Assembly: GCF_007677725.1 (NCBI RefSeq)
Contig: NZ_VEDF01000003.1
Coordinates: forward strand, 1 to 64,000
Length of the DNA stretch: 64,000 nt
From: Pseudomonas sp. URMO17WK12:I11
GTDB lineage: Bacteria > Pseudomonadota > Gammaproteobacteria > Pseudomonadales > Pseudomonadaceae
Reading direction: 5' to 3'
Positions 1 through 8,570 of this stretch are shown one piece after another. Both the position numbers and the translations under genes were made by a program. The notes beneath the pieces were generated by a model. It searched no databases. It saw only the letters and a program-made list of their open reading frames with translations, and had not been told where the DNA came from. Positions within the stretch are counted from its first letter, which is position 1; the number at the start of each line of letters is the position of its first letter.

Positions 1-118
1 GTTTCGGGCCAATTTAACCCGGGGAATTTGCGCGCGTACGCCCTGGCGCCTGGCGCGATATCGCGTCGTACCCCAAGGCGGTCGCGCGCTTCCGCCACAG
101 GCGTCACCGGCCCGAAAC
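1..118. repeat. Large imperfect palindrome at window edge
   Basis: The first ten bases (GTTTCGGGCC) are an exact inverted match to 109-118 (GGCCCGAAAC). The point midway between them coincides with the centre of a perfect 12-bp palindrome, CGCGATATCGCG at 54-65. Intermediate positions also pair across the same axis, for example 30-36 with 83-89 and 39-42 with 77-80. The whole stretch could fold as one long interrupted hairpin. It may extend further left, outside the window. No gene is visible in it. It could be a miniature inverted-repeat element, a structured RNA or a protein-binding site; the sequence does not decide. Confidence 0.6.
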
Positions 119-121
119 AAA

Positions 122-170
122 CGTAGGAGCGAGCGCAGCTCGCGATGCGCCGCGCGGGCGGCGCTCGATA
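122..170. repeat. REP-like palindromic repeat
   Basis: Two adjacent hairpins are visible. GCGAGC (129-134) pairs with GCTCGC (138-143), and GCGCCGC (147-153) pairs with GCGGCGC (158-164). The wording 'GTAGGAGCGAGC...GCTCGCGATGCGCC' resembles an extragenic repeat I recall as common in Pseudomonas chromosomes. It lies in the spacer before the acetyltransferase gene. That it is repeated genome-wide is from memory and is not shown here. Confidence 0.55.
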
Positions 171-260
171 TCCGCCCCACCACAACCCCCAAGACATACA
201 CCCGCAGCCCCCACATCACGTTAAACTGTCATCTCCCCAGCAATGGACAGGAGATCCGGC

Positions 261-824
261 GTGACCCCACCCCGCAGTTTTCCGACTGACCTCTGCCTCG
301 ACAGCCCACGCCTGCAACTGCGGCCGATGCGCCACGCCGACGCCGCGCAATGGCTGACGATCATGGCCGACCCCGAGGTCATGCGTTACTGGCACCATGC
401 CCCCTGGCAAAACCTGGCCGAAGCCGAAAGCGCCCTGGCCGCCGACCGCGAGGCCTACACCAACGGCGACCAGCTCAAGCTCGGCATGTACCGCCGCGAC
501 AACGGCGAATTGATCGGCATGGTCCAGCTGTTCAACATCGACGAAATCTCGCGCCGTGGCGAAATCGGCTACTGCCTGGCCAGCGCCGTGCAGGGCAGGG
601 GCTACATGGACGAAGCGCTGACCTGCTTCATCGACTACATCGCCCACACCCTGCACATGCGCCGCCTCGAAGGCGAGATCGACCCACGCAACCAAGGCTC
701 GGCGCGTACCTTGGAACGTCAGGGCTTCGTACTCGAAGGCACGCTGCGGGCGCGTTGGTGCGTGGCTGGCGAGCTGACCGACTCGGGTATCTATGGCCTG
801 CTGCTGGAACCTCCCGTCGCATGA
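261..824 (+). CDS. GNAT family N-acetyltransferase (RimJ/RimL type)
   Basis: This encodes a protein of about 187 residues of the Acetyltransf_3 (RimJ/RimL-like) GNAT group, which uses acetyl-CoA to acetylate an amine. The early segment 'DSPRLQLRPMRHADA' is typical of the family. The acetyl-CoA loop region shows as 'EIGYCLASAVQGRGYMDEAL', followed by 'HMRRLEGEIDPRNQGSARTLERQGF'. I chose the GTG at 261 because GGAG lies 7 nt upstream; an in-frame ATG at 243 would include that ribosome-binding site in the coding region. The stop overlaps the start of the next gene, so the two are probably co-transcribed. The substrate is unknown. Confidence 0.85.
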   Translation: MTPPRSFPTDLCLDSPRLQLRPMRHADAAQWLTIMADPEVMRYWHHAPWQNLAEAESALAADREAYTNGDQLKLGMYRRDNGELIGMVQLFNIDEISRRGEIGYCLASAVQGRGYMDEALTCFIDYIAHTLHMRRLEGEIDPRNQGSARTLERQGFVLEGTLRARWCVAGELTDSGIYGLLLEPPVA

Positions 825-1375
825 GCGTATCCCGCCTGCCTGGGTTCTACCTTACGCTTAGCCTTGCTCTGTACCTGCTTAGCCTGGCCTTCGACGGCGC
901 CCTGATGAGCGCCGGCCGACACATGCCCGCCCTGCAGATGTTCCTGTACGGCCCCTGGGGCATTCCCTTCGGGATGTTCCAGTGGTTCGCCAATCCACTT
1001 TTGGCGGTAGCGATCCTTTGCCATCGGCGCTTTCGTCGGCTGGCGCTGCTGCTTGGGCTGGGCGCGTTGTACCTGGCCGCTAGCAGTTTTGCCATCGAGC
1101 GCCTGCCGAACAACATCAGCTACGAGTTCACCGATCGTACGGGCTTCGGTGCAGGTTTCTATCTGTGGTTGACGGCGATTGCCCTATTTTGCGCAGGCCA
1201 GGCGTGGCAGTGCTGGAAGGCGCGCAGTCGCGACGACGTTCTGGGTTGGAATTGGCTGGATGTCGCCTTGATCGCGGCGCTGGCAGCGACCGCTTACGCC
1301 GCCACGCAGATGCCAGCTATACAATTCGAACCGGGTAGGGTGTTGATGCCCTCGGCGCCCATCCAAACGTTGTGA
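821..1375 (+). CDS. Hypothetical inner-membrane protein
   Basis: A 184-residue protein starts with an ATG that overlaps the preceding stop (ATGA). About four hydrophobic segments are visible, near residues 7-25, 40-65, 73-90 and 110-130, with a further weak one near 150. This suggests a small polytopic inner-membrane protein. I do not recognise the family and see no catalytic motif. Translational coupling to the acetyltransferase suggests shared expression, but the function cannot be inferred. A longer reading of this frame back to 350 runs inside the acetyltransferase gene and is unlikely to be used. Confidence 0.65.
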   Translation: MSVSRLPGFYLTLSLALYLLSLAFDGALMSAGRHMPALQMFLYGPWGIPFGMFQWFANPLLAVAILCHRRFRRLALLLGLGALYLAASSFAIERLPNNISYEFTDRTGFGAGFYLWLTAIALFCAGQAWQCWKARSRDDVLGWNWLDVALIAALAATAYAATQMPAIQFEPGRVLMPSAPIQTL

Positions 1376-1385
1376 GGAGTTTGCC

Positions 1386-1766
1386 GTGACTAGGTCACTA
1401 TTTGCATTGCTGGCTGTCATCGCGCCGCTGGCACAGGCCGATGACCAATCATCGTCTTACCGCGAGTGCATGGACAACGCCTCCAGCACGCTGGCCATGA
1501 GCAGTTGCATCCAGGCCGAGACCCGACTTCAGGACCAACGCCTGAACCGGGCCTACAAGCAACTCACCAGCACACTCGAATCAGGGCCGAAAAAGAGCTT
1601 GCGCGATGTGCAGCGGCAATGGATCGCCTACCGCGACGCCAACTGCGCATTCCATGTAAAGGCCAGTGGCGGCAGCATGGCGCAGTTGGAAGGCGGGATG
1701 TGCATGATGAACATGACCCGCGAGCGTGCGGCGGAGCTGGAGCGGGTGCTCAGCCCCGGGCAGTGA
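1386..1766 (+). CDS. LprI-like (DUF1311) secreted protein
   Basis: This encodes 126 residues with an N-terminal signal peptide ending near 'APLAQA-DD'. The mature part matches the DUF1311/LprI pattern, in which Cys pairs surround a helical core: 'YRECMDNASSTLAMSSC', 'RLNRAYKQL', 'QRQWIAYRDANC' and 'GGMCMMNMTRERAAEL'. The founding LprI is a lysozyme inhibitor from Mycobacterium, but the activity is unproven for most proteobacterial members. The start is GTG with a strong GAGGAG seven bases upstream. The gene is convergent with selU. Confidence 0.8.
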   Translation: MTRSLFALLAVIAPLAQADDQSSSYRECMDNASSTLAMSSCIQAETRLQDQRLNRAYKQLTSTLESGPKKSLRDVQRQWIAYRDANCAFHVKASGGSMAQLEGGMCMMNMTRERAAELERVLSPGQ

Positions 1767-1810
1767 TCTGCAATGAAGCGGCTATGGGTTTACGTGGTTT
1801 ACGCCAGCGC

Positions 1811-2932
1811 TCAGATTGACGGCGATTTTGCTTCGCGTTGGGCGCGGGCCTTGAGGTATTCGCGCACCTCCACGCCATCCCCGGCGAACTCGATTCGCTC
1901 AGCCTTGGCATCGCGCTGATACGCGTACATCGGGTCGTAGTATTCCTTGAGCAACCCTTCGATCCAGCCCCGGTGCAGGTCTACCGCGCCGGAGCGCAAT
2001 TGCTCATCCAGGGCCTGGTTGAGCAGCGCTGACAGCCGCTGATAACGCTCACCGCCCAGACGTTTGTGAATGTTGCTCATGCTTTGCGTCATGCGTGCGG
2101 CAAAGCGCAGGCGCCCGTCCTGCGGGCCATGCACGTCGATGAATTCGGCGCTGAGGTTGATCACGTAATCACGCAAGATGCGCTCGACCCGGTTGTCGAA
2201 GCTGTCTTCCAGCCATACCAACGGATAGTGCTGCATGCCCTGGTACAGCTCCAGCGGCACGGTACAGCTGCCGACAATGCGCCCTTCGTCTTCCAGCACG
2301 AACTGGTCGATGCCGCGGGCGCGCTTTTTCAGCAGATCGATGGCCAGCTTGTTCTCGAAGTCGATCTGCGCCGGCTGTGCAGTGGCGCGTTTGCCGAAGC
2401 TGGAGCCTCGATGGTTGGCGTGACCTTCAAGATCGAGCACGTTGCTCAGTTGGTGCAGCACGTCGGTCTTGCCGGTGCCGGTCAGGCCCCCGACGAGCAC
2501 GAAATCACACTGCGCGACGGCCTGCAGGGTGGTTTCCAGCAGGAACGTGCGCATGGCCTTGTAGCCGCCTTTGATGCGCGGATAGTCGATGCCTGCCTCA
2601 TCGCGCAGCCACTGCTGCACAATCAGCGAGCGCAGCCCGCCGCGGGCGCAGTACAGGTAACCCTCGGGGTGCGCCTTGGCGAAACTGGCCCAGGCATGCA
2701 GGCGCTCGCGTTTGGTCGCGCCGCTGACCAGCTGGTGGCCGAGGGTGATCGCCGCGGCTTGCCCTTGCTGCTTGTAGCAGGTACCGACCTTTTGCCGCTC
2801 AATGTCGGTCATCAACGGCAGGTTGACGGTGCCAGGGAAGGCGCCTTTGGCGAATTCCACTGGCGCGCGCATGTCCATCATTGGCGTGTCGGCGAGAAAC
2901 AGCTGGCGAAACTCGGTGCAGTCGTGGCGCAT
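1811..2932 (-). CDS. selU: tRNA 2-selenouridine synthase SelU/MnmH
   Basis: SelU converts 2-thiouridine at the wobble position of certain tRNAs to 2-selenouridine via a geranylated intermediate, using selenophosphate. The 373-residue protein has an N-terminal rhodanese domain with the catalytic Cys in 'YCARGG' (Cys95) and a P-loop domain with Walker A 'GGLTGTGKT' (148-156), as expected for the family. The ATG at 2932 overlaps the selD stop codon by one base (TGATG), so the genes are translationally coupled. A TTG directly before it is a less likely start. Confidence 0.95.
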   Translation of the reverse strand: MRHDCTEFRQLFLADTPMMDMRAPVEFAKGAFPGTVNLPLMTDIERQKVGTCYKQQGQAAAITLGHQLVSGATKRERLHAWASFAKAHPEGYLYCARGGLRSLIVQQWLRDEAGIDYPRIKGGYKAMRTFLLETTLQAVAQCDFVLVGGLTGTGKTDVLHQLSNVLDLEGHANHRGSSFGKRATAQPAQIDFENKLAIDLLKKRARGIDQFVLEDEGRIVGSCTVPLELYQGMQHYPLVWLEDSFDNRVERILRDYVINLSAEFIDVHGPQDGRLRFAARMTQSMSNIHKRLGGERYQRLSALLNQALDEQLRSGAVDLHRGWIEGLLKEYYDPMYAYQRDAKAERIEFAGDGVEVREYLKARAQREAKSPSI

Positions 2933-3966
2933 CAATGCACCTCGACCGCGTGACGCTGTCGCTCGACCAATTGGCCGATGGGCGACAGATGCAAGCCAAG
3001 TTCGGCAGCCACGGCAAGGAATTCGGCGTCACCCTGTTCGCTGACTGCCACCAGCAGACCACCGCTGGTCTGCGGGTCGCACAACAGGTGTTTCTGCTCG
3101 TCGCTCAGCGCGCCGAGCTTGTGCCCATAGCTGTCGAAATTGCGCAGCGTGCCACCAGGGATGCAACCTTCGGCCAGGTAGTGCTCGACGCTCGGCAGGC
3201 GCGGCACGGCAGCGTAGTCCAGTTGAGCGGTAAGCCCACTGCCTTCGGCGAGTTCTACCAAGTGACCCAGCAAACCGAAGCCGGTCACGTCGGTCATCGC
3301 CTTGACCCCGTCGAGTTTGCCGAAACGGCTGCCGGGCGTGTTCAAGGTGCACATCCAGTCGCGCGCCAGGCCCTGGTCCTGCTCGCGCAGCTTGGCCTTT
3401 TTCTCGGCAGTGGTGAGAATGCCGATGCCCAGCGGCTTGGTCAGGTACAGGCGGCAGCCTGCGGTTGCCGTGTCGTTGCGCTTGAGGTGGCGCTTGCTCA
3501 CCACGCCGGTCACTGCCAGGCCAAAGATCGGCTCGGGGGCGTCGATGGAGTGGCCGCCGGCCAAGGGGATGCCCGCCTCGGCGCACACCGCCCGGCCGCC
3601 CCGGATCACCTCACGGGCAACCTCTGGCGGCAGGACATTGACCGGCCAACCGAGAATGGCGATGGCCATCAACGGATCGCCGCCCATGGCATAGATGTCG
3701 CTGATCGCATTGGTCGCGGCGATGCGTCCGAAATCGTACGGATCATCCACGATCGGCATGAAGAAGTCGGTGGTCGAGACCACGCCGCGTTCGTCGTCCA
3801 GGGCGTACACCGCGGCATCGTCACGCGAGGCGTTGCCGACCCACAGTTTCGGGTCCAGGGCCTGGGTACCGCTTTCGGCCAGGATGACGTCCAGCACCTT
3901 GGGGGAAATCTTGCAGCCACAGCCGGCGCCGTGGCTGTACTGGGTCAGGCGAATCGGCTCGCTCAT
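2932..3966 (-). CDS. selD: Selenide, water dikinase (selenophosphate synthetase)
   Basis: SelD makes selenophosphate from selenide and ATP, the selenium donor for selenouridine and selenocysteine. The 344-residue length and N-terminal motif 'SHGAGCGCK' are diagnostic. Cys16 and Lys19 correspond to the essential Cys17 and Lys20 of the E. coli enzyme, so this is the Cys, not the Sec, form. It is the first gene of a selD-selU operon. The divergent transporter genes next to it probably supply selenium. The gene starts at ATG with weak Shine-Dalgarno complementarity (GAGG). Confidence 0.96.
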   Translation of the reverse strand: MSEPIRLTQYSHGAGCGCKISPKVLDVILAESGTQALDPKLWVGNASRDDAAVYALDDERGVVSTTDFFMPIVDDPYDFGRIAATNAISDIYAMGGDPLMAIAILGWPVNVLPPEVAREVIRGGRAVCAEAGIPLAGGHSIDAPEPIFGLAVTGVVSKRHLKRNDTATAGCRLYLTKPLGIGILTTAEKKAKLREQDQGLARDWMCTLNTPGSRFGKLDGVKAMTDVTGFGLLGHLVELAEGSGLTAQLDYAAVPRLPSVEHYLAEGCIPGGTLRNFDSYGHKLGALSDEQKHLLCDPQTSGGLLVAVSEQGDAEFLAVAAELGLHLSPIGQLVERQRHAVEVH

Positions 3967-3996
3967 GGTTACCTCGGCAGGTCAATTTGTTGCGCG

Positions 3997-4037
3997 ATTG
4001 TAGCAAAGCTGGCCTTTGCGCCTGCGCCTCTTATAAT
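3997..4037. promoter_or_regulatory. Divergent promoter region with palindrome (sel genes)
   Basis: Between selD (minus) and the transporter operon (plus) I see a 17-bp interrupted palindrome, GCAAAG-CTGGC-CTTTGC, at 4003-4019. It is flanked by two -10-like hexamers: TACAAT reading leftward (3997-4002) and TATAAT reading rightward (4032-4037). Neither has a good -35 box. The placement would suit a shared operator acting on both transcripts, but no regulator is known to me for this site. Confidence 0.35.
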
Positions 4038-4044
4038 TCCCCGC

Positions 4045-4136
4045 AGTTGCTAGCGGTAAGTGACAAGCTGCAAGCCGCAAGTCGAAGCATCGCCCATTGT
4101 CATTCTTGTAGCTTGAAGCGCATCGCTTGAAGCTGC
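4045..4136. repeat. Degenerate copy of the AGCTGCAAGC palindromic repeat
   Basis: A left arm rich in 'AAGCTGCAAGCCGCAAG' (about 4064-4081) and a right arm 'TTCTTGTAGCTTGAAGC' (about 4103-4119, continued to 4136) are inverted, imperfect versions of each other. The same wording occurs at 35621-35722 and 52171-52279. It lies in the leader of the transporter operon, just before its first start codon. Confidence 0.55.
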
Positions 4137-4152
4137 TCCATGGAGAAGCCCC

Positions 4153-5007
4153 ATGCTCGTACGTCCTCTGGCGCTTGCCGCCGGCCTTGTGCTGTCGTGC
4201 TGTGCGGTTGTCGCGCAGGCTGCCGATACCTTGCGCGTCAGCGCCATTCCCGACGAAGCGCCGACCGAACTGCTGCGCAAGTTCGAGCCGCTGGGCAAGT
4301 ACCTGTCCGAGCAGTTGGGCATGCAAGTGAAGTTCGTGCCGGTGGCCGACTACCCGGCAGTGGTCGAGTCGCTGGCCAGCAATCGCCTCGACATGGCCTG
4401 GCTGGGCGGCTTCACCTTCGTCCAGGTCCACCTCAAGGACCCGACTGCCACGCCGCTGGTGCAGCGCGAGCAGGATGCGCAGTTCACCTCCAAGTTCATC
4501 ACCGCCAACCCGGCCGTCACTAGCTTGGCCGACCTCAAGGGCAAGTCGTTCGCCTTCGGTTCGATCTCATCTACCTCTGGCAGCTTGATGCCGCGTTATT
4601 TCATGCTCAAGCAGGACAACATCAAGCCTGAAGGCTATTTCAGTCGCGTGGCCTACTCTGGCGCCCACGATGCCACCGTGGCCTGGGTCCAGGCCGGCAA
4701 GGTCGATGCCGGTGTACTCAACGCCAGCGTCTGGCAGAAGCTGGTCGATGCCGGCAAGGTCGACACCAGCAAGGTCAAGGTATTTGCCACTACCCCGACC
4801 TACTTCGACTACAACTGGACCGTGCGCGGCAACATGGACCCGGCGCTCAAGGACAAGATCAAGCAGGCGTTTCTCAGCCTCGACCCGGCCAACCCGCAGC
4901 ACAAGGCGATTCTTGACCTGCAAGCCGCCAGCCGCTTCATCGAGACCCAGCCTGAGAACTACCTCGGCACCGAGCAAGCCGCGCGCGAGGCCGGCTTGCT
5001 CAAGTGA
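4153..5007 (+). CDS. PhnD-like substrate-binding protein, putative selenate ABC transporter
   Basis: This 284-residue periplasmic binding protein has a signal peptide ending at 'VVAQA-AD'. The mature part is of the PhnD/phosphonate-binding superfamily: 'LRVSAIPDEAPTELLRKFEPLGKYL', 'DMAWLGGFTFVQ', 'FGSISSTSGSLMPRYF'. A subfamily of such proteins found beside selD has been named 'putative selenate ABC transporter periplasmic binding protein'; this gene fits by sequence and by lying divergent to selD-selU. The ligand assignment rests on genome context rather than on biochemistry. It is the first of four tightly packed genes. Confidence 0.85.
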   Translation: MLVRPLALAAGLVLSCCAVVAQAADTLRVSAIPDEAPTELLRKFEPLGKYLSEQLGMQVKFVPVADYPAVVESLASNRLDMAWLGGFTFVQVHLKDPTATPLVQREQDAQFTSKFITANPAVTSLADLKGKSFAFGSISSTSGSLMPRYFMLKQDNIKPEGYFSRVAYSGAHDATVAWVQAGKVDAGVLNASVWQKLVDAGKVDTSKVKVFATTPTYFDYNWTVRGNMDPALKDKIKQAFLSLDPANPQHKAILDLQAASRFIETQPENYLGTEQAAREAGLLK

Positions 5008-5801
5008 CTATCGAGCTACAGGGCGCCGGCCTGCGCCATGGCCAGGTGCGCGCGCTGGACGCCATCAGCTTGCGCATTGGCCAAGGCGAACGCGTGGCCG
5101 TCATCGGCCCGTCGGGGGCTGGCAAGTCCAGCCTGTTGCAGCTGATGGCCACCGCGCTCAAACCCAGCAATGGGCAACTGCAGGTGCTCGGTGAGCAGCC
5201 CTGGGCCCTGTCTGCCGCAGCCCGCCAGCGCCTGCGTGCGCGCATCGGCCTGGTTCATCAGGCGCCGCCTTTGCCGCCGCGCCAGCGCGTGGTGACGGCG
5301 GTGTTGGCGGGCCGCCTGGGGCAGTGGGGCACCTTGCGCGGCTTGCTCAATCTGCTTTGGCCCACCGATGTGCCCGGGGCACGCCAGGTGCTTGCCGAAC
5401 TGGGCCTGGCCGACAAGCTGTTCGTGCAGTGCGGGCAGCTCTCCGGTGGCCAATTGCAGCGGGTCGGTATTGCCCGGGCGCTGTATCAACGGCCGCAGGT
5501 GCTGCTGACCGACGAGCCAGTTTCGGCGATGGATCCGGTGCTGGCCGAACACAGCCTGGCGCTGCTCAATCGGCATGCGCTGGCCCACAACGTTACGCTG
5601 GTGGCCAGTCTGCATGCGGTGGACTTGGCGCTGGCCCATTTTCCCCGTGTGATCGGTATCCGCGATGGCCAGGTCGCCTTCGACTGCGCGGCCGAGGCGG
5701 TCAGCGAGCCGTTGCTGCAGGCGCTGTATGCCAATGAACACCTGGCTTCGCCCATCGCGCCCGAGGGCGCGGCGCTGACGGTACAGATCCCGCGATGCTG
5801 A
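5004..5801 (+). CDS. PhnC-like ABC transporter ATPase, putative selenate uptake
   Basis: This is the ATP-hydrolysing subunit for the transporter encoded by the adjacent genes. Walker A is 'GPSGAGKS' (35-42), the ABC signature is 'LSGGQ' (146-150) and Walker B is 'VLLTDEP' (166-172); the H-loop histidine lies in 'ASLHAVDLAL'. The 265-residue size fits PhnC. The GTG start overlaps the stop of the binding-protein gene by 4 nt (GTGA), and its stop in turn overlaps the next start, which indicates coupled translation. Confidence 0.92.
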   Translation: MTIELQGAGLRHGQVRALDAISLRIGQGERVAVIGPSGAGKSSLLQLMATALKPSNGQLQVLGEQPWALSAAARQRLRARIGLVHQAPPLPPRQRVVTAVLAGRLGQWGTLRGLLNLLWPTDVPGARQVLAELGLADKLFVQCGQLSGGQLQRVGIARALYQRPQVLLTDEPVSAMDPVLAEHSLALLNRHALAHNVTLVASLHAVDLALAHFPRVIGIRDGQVAFDCAAEAVSEPLLQALYANEHLASPIAPEGAALTVQIPRC

Positions 5802-6622
5802 AAACCGATGCGCGCGATCCAGCCAGCGTGCCCCGGCTGTTGCTGACCCTGTTGGCGATTGCTGTGCTGTGGCCCGGCTTGCACCTGAGCGAACTGAACC
5901 CTGGCGTGCTGGTGCAAGCGGACAACCGTCAGCAGATCGCCAGCTTCACCCGCGGCTTCTGGCCGCCGGCGCACAGCGGCGAATTCCTCCAACTGCTCTA
6001 CGCATCCACCTTGCAGACCCTCGCCGTGGCCACTGCCGGCATGGCGCTGGCGTTGTTGCTGGCGATTCCCGCCAGCCTGCTGGCCAGCCGCGCGCTGTCG
6101 TTGCGCGCCGCTAGCGACGGCGGCCGCGCTGGCGCCTGGTCGCGCCTGCTGCGCCTGCCGGTGCGCGGTATGCTGATCTTTCTGCGCAGCGTGCCGGAGA
6201 TCGTCTGGGCACTGTTGTTCGTGCGCGCCGTGGGCTTGGGGCCGACCGCCGGCGTGCTGGCCATCGCCATCACCTACAGCGGCATGCTTGGCAAGGTCTA
6301 CGCCGAGATCTTCGAGTCGGTCGATCAACGCCCCGCACATGCCTTGCTGCAGGCGGGCAGCGGTCGGTTGACGGCGTTTTTCTACGGCATCTTGCCCAGC
6401 GCAGCGGCCGAGGTGGTGTCCTACAGCGTGTACCGCTGGGAATGTGCCGTGCGCGCCTCGGTGGTGATGGGCTTCGTCGGTGCTGGCGGGCTTGGCCAGC
6501 AGATTGATCTGTCCATGCGCATGTTCGCCGGGGGCGAGGTGGCCAGCATGTTGCTGGCGTTCCTGGTGCTGGTGATGCTGGCCGATCTGCTCAGCCGCTT
6601 CCTGCGCGGGAGGCTGGCATGA
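5795..6622 (+). CDS. PhnE-like ABC transporter permease (first)
   Basis: This is a 275-residue inner-membrane permease of the PhnE family with about six hydrophobic segments. The ATPase-contact (EAA-like) loop reads 'AEIFESVDQRPAHALLQAGSGRLTAFFYGILP', and 'RWECAVRASVVMGFVGAGGLGQQI' is the typical PhnE C-terminal stretch. It overlaps the ATPase gene by 7 nt and the next permease gene by 4 nt. Two different permeases in one operon suggest a heterodimeric channel. Confidence 0.9.
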   Translation: MLKTDARDPASVPRLLLTLLAIAVLWPGLHLSELNPGVLVQADNRQQIASFTRGFWPPAHSGEFLQLLYASTLQTLAVATAGMALALLLAIPASLLASRALSLRAASDGGRAGAWSRLLRLPVRGMLIFLRSVPEIVWALLFVRAVGLGPTAGVLAIAITYSGMLGKVYAEIFESVDQRPAHALLQAGSGRLTAFFYGILPSAAAEVVSYSVYRWECAVRASVVMGFVGAGGLGQQIDLSMRMFAGGEVASMLLAFLVLVMLADLLSRFLRGRLA

Positions 6623-7386
6623 ATCGGCTGATCAATGCAGCCGTGCTGCTGGGCATCCTGGCGGCGGTGCTGGCGTCATTCAGCTACCTCGAGTTGGACT
6701 GGCATGCCGTGATCGGTGACGGCGGGCTCGGGCAGATGGGCGAATACGCTGCGCGCTTCCTGCAGCCGGACCTGTCCGTCGAGCACCTGCAGGCGGTGGG
6801 CCGCGGCGCCGTGGAAACGCTGGCCATGTCCGGTATGGGCACCTTGCTGGCGATGCTCCTGGGCCTGCTGTTGGCGTTGCCGGCGGCGGGGCGTTTCGGT
6901 TGGCCGCTGCAGTCGCTGGCGCGCTTGCTGCTCAACGCCTTGCGGGCGATCCCGGAACTGGTGTGGGCGGCGCTGACAGTATTGGCGGCGGGCCTGGGAC
7001 CGAATGCCGGCACCCTGGCGCTGGCGCTGCACACTGCCGGGGTGCTGGGGCGCCTGTTTGCCGAAGCGCTGGAAAACGCACCCGAAGCACCCGCTGCGGC
7101 GATCCGCCTGCAGGGTGGCGGGCAAGTCGCGGCGTTCTGCTTCGGAACCCTGCCGAACCTGTGGCCGCAGCTGCTCGCCTACAGCCTGTACCGCTGGGAG
7201 AACAATATCCGCATGGCCAGCGTGCTGGGCTTCGTCGGCGCGGGCGGCCTGGGGCAGCTGCTCTACACCACACTGAGCCTGTTCCAGGAGGCGCAGGCCA
7301 GCACGGTAATCATCGCCATGCTGGTGCTGGTCTTGCTGGTCGATGCCTGTAGCGACGTGCTGCGCCAGCGCTACGTGCGGGCTTGA
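6619..7386 (+). CDS. PhnE-like ABC transporter permease (second)
   Basis: This 255-residue paralogue of the preceding permease carries the matching motifs 'AEALENAPEAPAAAIRLQGGGQVAAFCFGTLP' and 'RWENNIRMASVLGFVGAGGLGQLL'. It is the last gene of the operon; its ATG overlaps the upstream stop. It ends 14 bp before the convergent bestrophin-like gene, and no clear terminator is visible in that short gap. Confidence 0.9.
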   Translation: MNRLINAAVLLGILAAVLASFSYLELDWHAVIGDGGLGQMGEYAARFLQPDLSVEHLQAVGRGAVETLAMSGMGTLLAMLLGLLLALPAAGRFGWPLQSLARLLLNALRAIPELVWAALTVLAAGLGPNAGTLALALHTAGVLGRLFAEALENAPEAPAAAIRLQGGGQVAAFCFGTLPNLWPQLLAYSLYRWENNIRMASVLGFVGAGGLGQLLYTTLSLFQEAQASTVIIAMLVLVLLVDACSDVLRQRYVRA

Positions 7387-7400
7387 TCGACCCGCCGCCA

Positions 7401-8291
7401 TTACTGCACCACTTCGCCACACTGGGCCTCGCGCTGCATCGACTCGAGGTTGCGCTCGATGGTTTCGCAGATCGCGTCCATCTTGATCTGGTGCTCACTG
7501 GTGCGAAACGGGCTTTGCAGGTCGGTGCCGATCCGCTCGATCGCCAGCAGCATGAAGCCCACCACGGTGGATGCCAGCGGCGTGAACCAGCCCAGCGATT
7601 CGACCAGTCCCACCGGCACGATCAGGCAGAACAGCGTGATGAACAGGCGCGGGAAATACACATACGGGTAGGGCAGTGGCGTATTGGCGATGCGCTCCAT
7701 ACCGCCTTGGGCATTGGACAAGTCGACCAGGGTCGATTCCAGGCGCGCCAGGCGAATGCTGTCGAGCCGGCCGGCCTGGTATTCGCGGGCCAGCAGCGCT
7801 GCCGAACCGCTGAGAATGTCGTTGGCGAAGTTGTTCGAGCGGTTGCGCCGTTCGAACTCACCAGGCGGGATGAAAGCCATCAGCTCATCGGGGCACGCCT
7901 CGCCCTTGAGGTGCGCCGCCAGGCAGTTCACATAGGCAATATGCCGGCGCAGCAGCGTTGCCTTGACCGGGTTGAGTTGATCGGCCGGATCATCGATCAA
8001 GGTCAGCGTCTGCCGGGCAAAGCTGCGCGAGCTGTTGACCAGCGCGCCCCACAACGTGCGCGCTTCCCACCAGCGGTTGTAGGCGCTGCTGTTGCGAAAG
8101 CTGACCAAGACCACCAGCGCGGAACCGAGCAAGGTCAGCGGGATCAGCGGCAGGCTGAATTGGCTGTCGAGAAACAGCATGAAGTCGATGGTGACCAGCA
8201 CGTCCCAGAGCAACAGCCACAGCAGCGACCAGCCGATGTAGCCGAACGTCTTGACGACCAGGCGATATTTGCGGGCGATGACGTCTTTCAC
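7401..8291 (-). CDS. Bestrophin-like anion channel family protein (UPF0187)
   Basis: The protein of about 296 residues belongs to the bacterial bestrophin/UPF0187 family, pentameric anion or cation channels. Seen here are the N-terminal 'YRLVVKTFGYIGWSLLWLL', 'FRNSSAYNRWWEARTLWGALVNSSRSFARQ' (a highly conserved family block), and a C-terminal hydrophobic pair around 'RLFITLFCLIVPVGLVESLGWFTPLASTVVGFMLL'. I chose the GTG at 8291 because it gives the N-terminus I expect for this family. The open frame extends 64 codons further upstream, but that segment is proline-rich and not family-like. The physiological role in Pseudomonas is unknown. Confidence 0.8.
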   Translation of the reverse strand: MKDVIARKYRLVVKTFGYIGWSLLWLLLWDVLVTIDFMLFLDSQFSLPLIPLTLLGSALVVLVSFRNSSAYNRWWEARTLWGALVNSSRSFARQTLTLIDDPADQLNPVKATLLRRHIAYVNCLAAHLKGEACPDELMAFIPPGEFERRNRSNNFANDILSGSAALLAREYQAGRLDSIRLARLESTLVDLSNAQGGMERIANTPLPYPYVYFPRLFITLFCLIVPVGLVESLGWFTPLASTVVGFMLLAIERIGTDLQSPFRTSEHQIKMDAICETIERNLESMQREAQCGEVVQ

Positions 8292-8456
8292 GCGAGGGGC
8301 CTCGAAGAATCGCGGGGATGATGGATCGGACGTCGAGGGCGGGGGAAGGTTCGCGCAGTGATGTTGCAAGAGGTTGGGCAGGGCAATCGGATGAACCTGA
8401 GGAGCTCCTCGCAGGTGACAGGATTGCATGCTCGGCTCGCATTTCGTCCGCCAGGT

Positions 8457-8486
8457 TTGGTGCCCGCGATCGAGTGATGGCACAAT
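8457..8486 (+). promoter_or_regulatory. Possible sigma-70 promoter for the diguanylate cyclase
   Basis: TTGGTG (8457-8462) and CACAAT (8481-8486) are spaced by 18 bp, 85 bp before the cyclase start. Both boxes deviate from consensus, so this is a candidate only. Confidence 0.25.
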
Positions 8487-8570
8487 GCCTTCTCCGCCGA
8501 ACCGTCAGGCGCTATCCGTCTGACTGCCTGTCCGGCGCCTCCAGGACAGCAATTTCTCGGTGATCCGGCG

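Noticed and set aside
350..820. Upstream part of a 341-codon open frame that overlaps the acetyltransferase gene
   Set aside because: It is the third-position shadow of the GNAT gene. It is rich in Arg, Pro and His and has no family features; the membrane protein begins at ATG 821.
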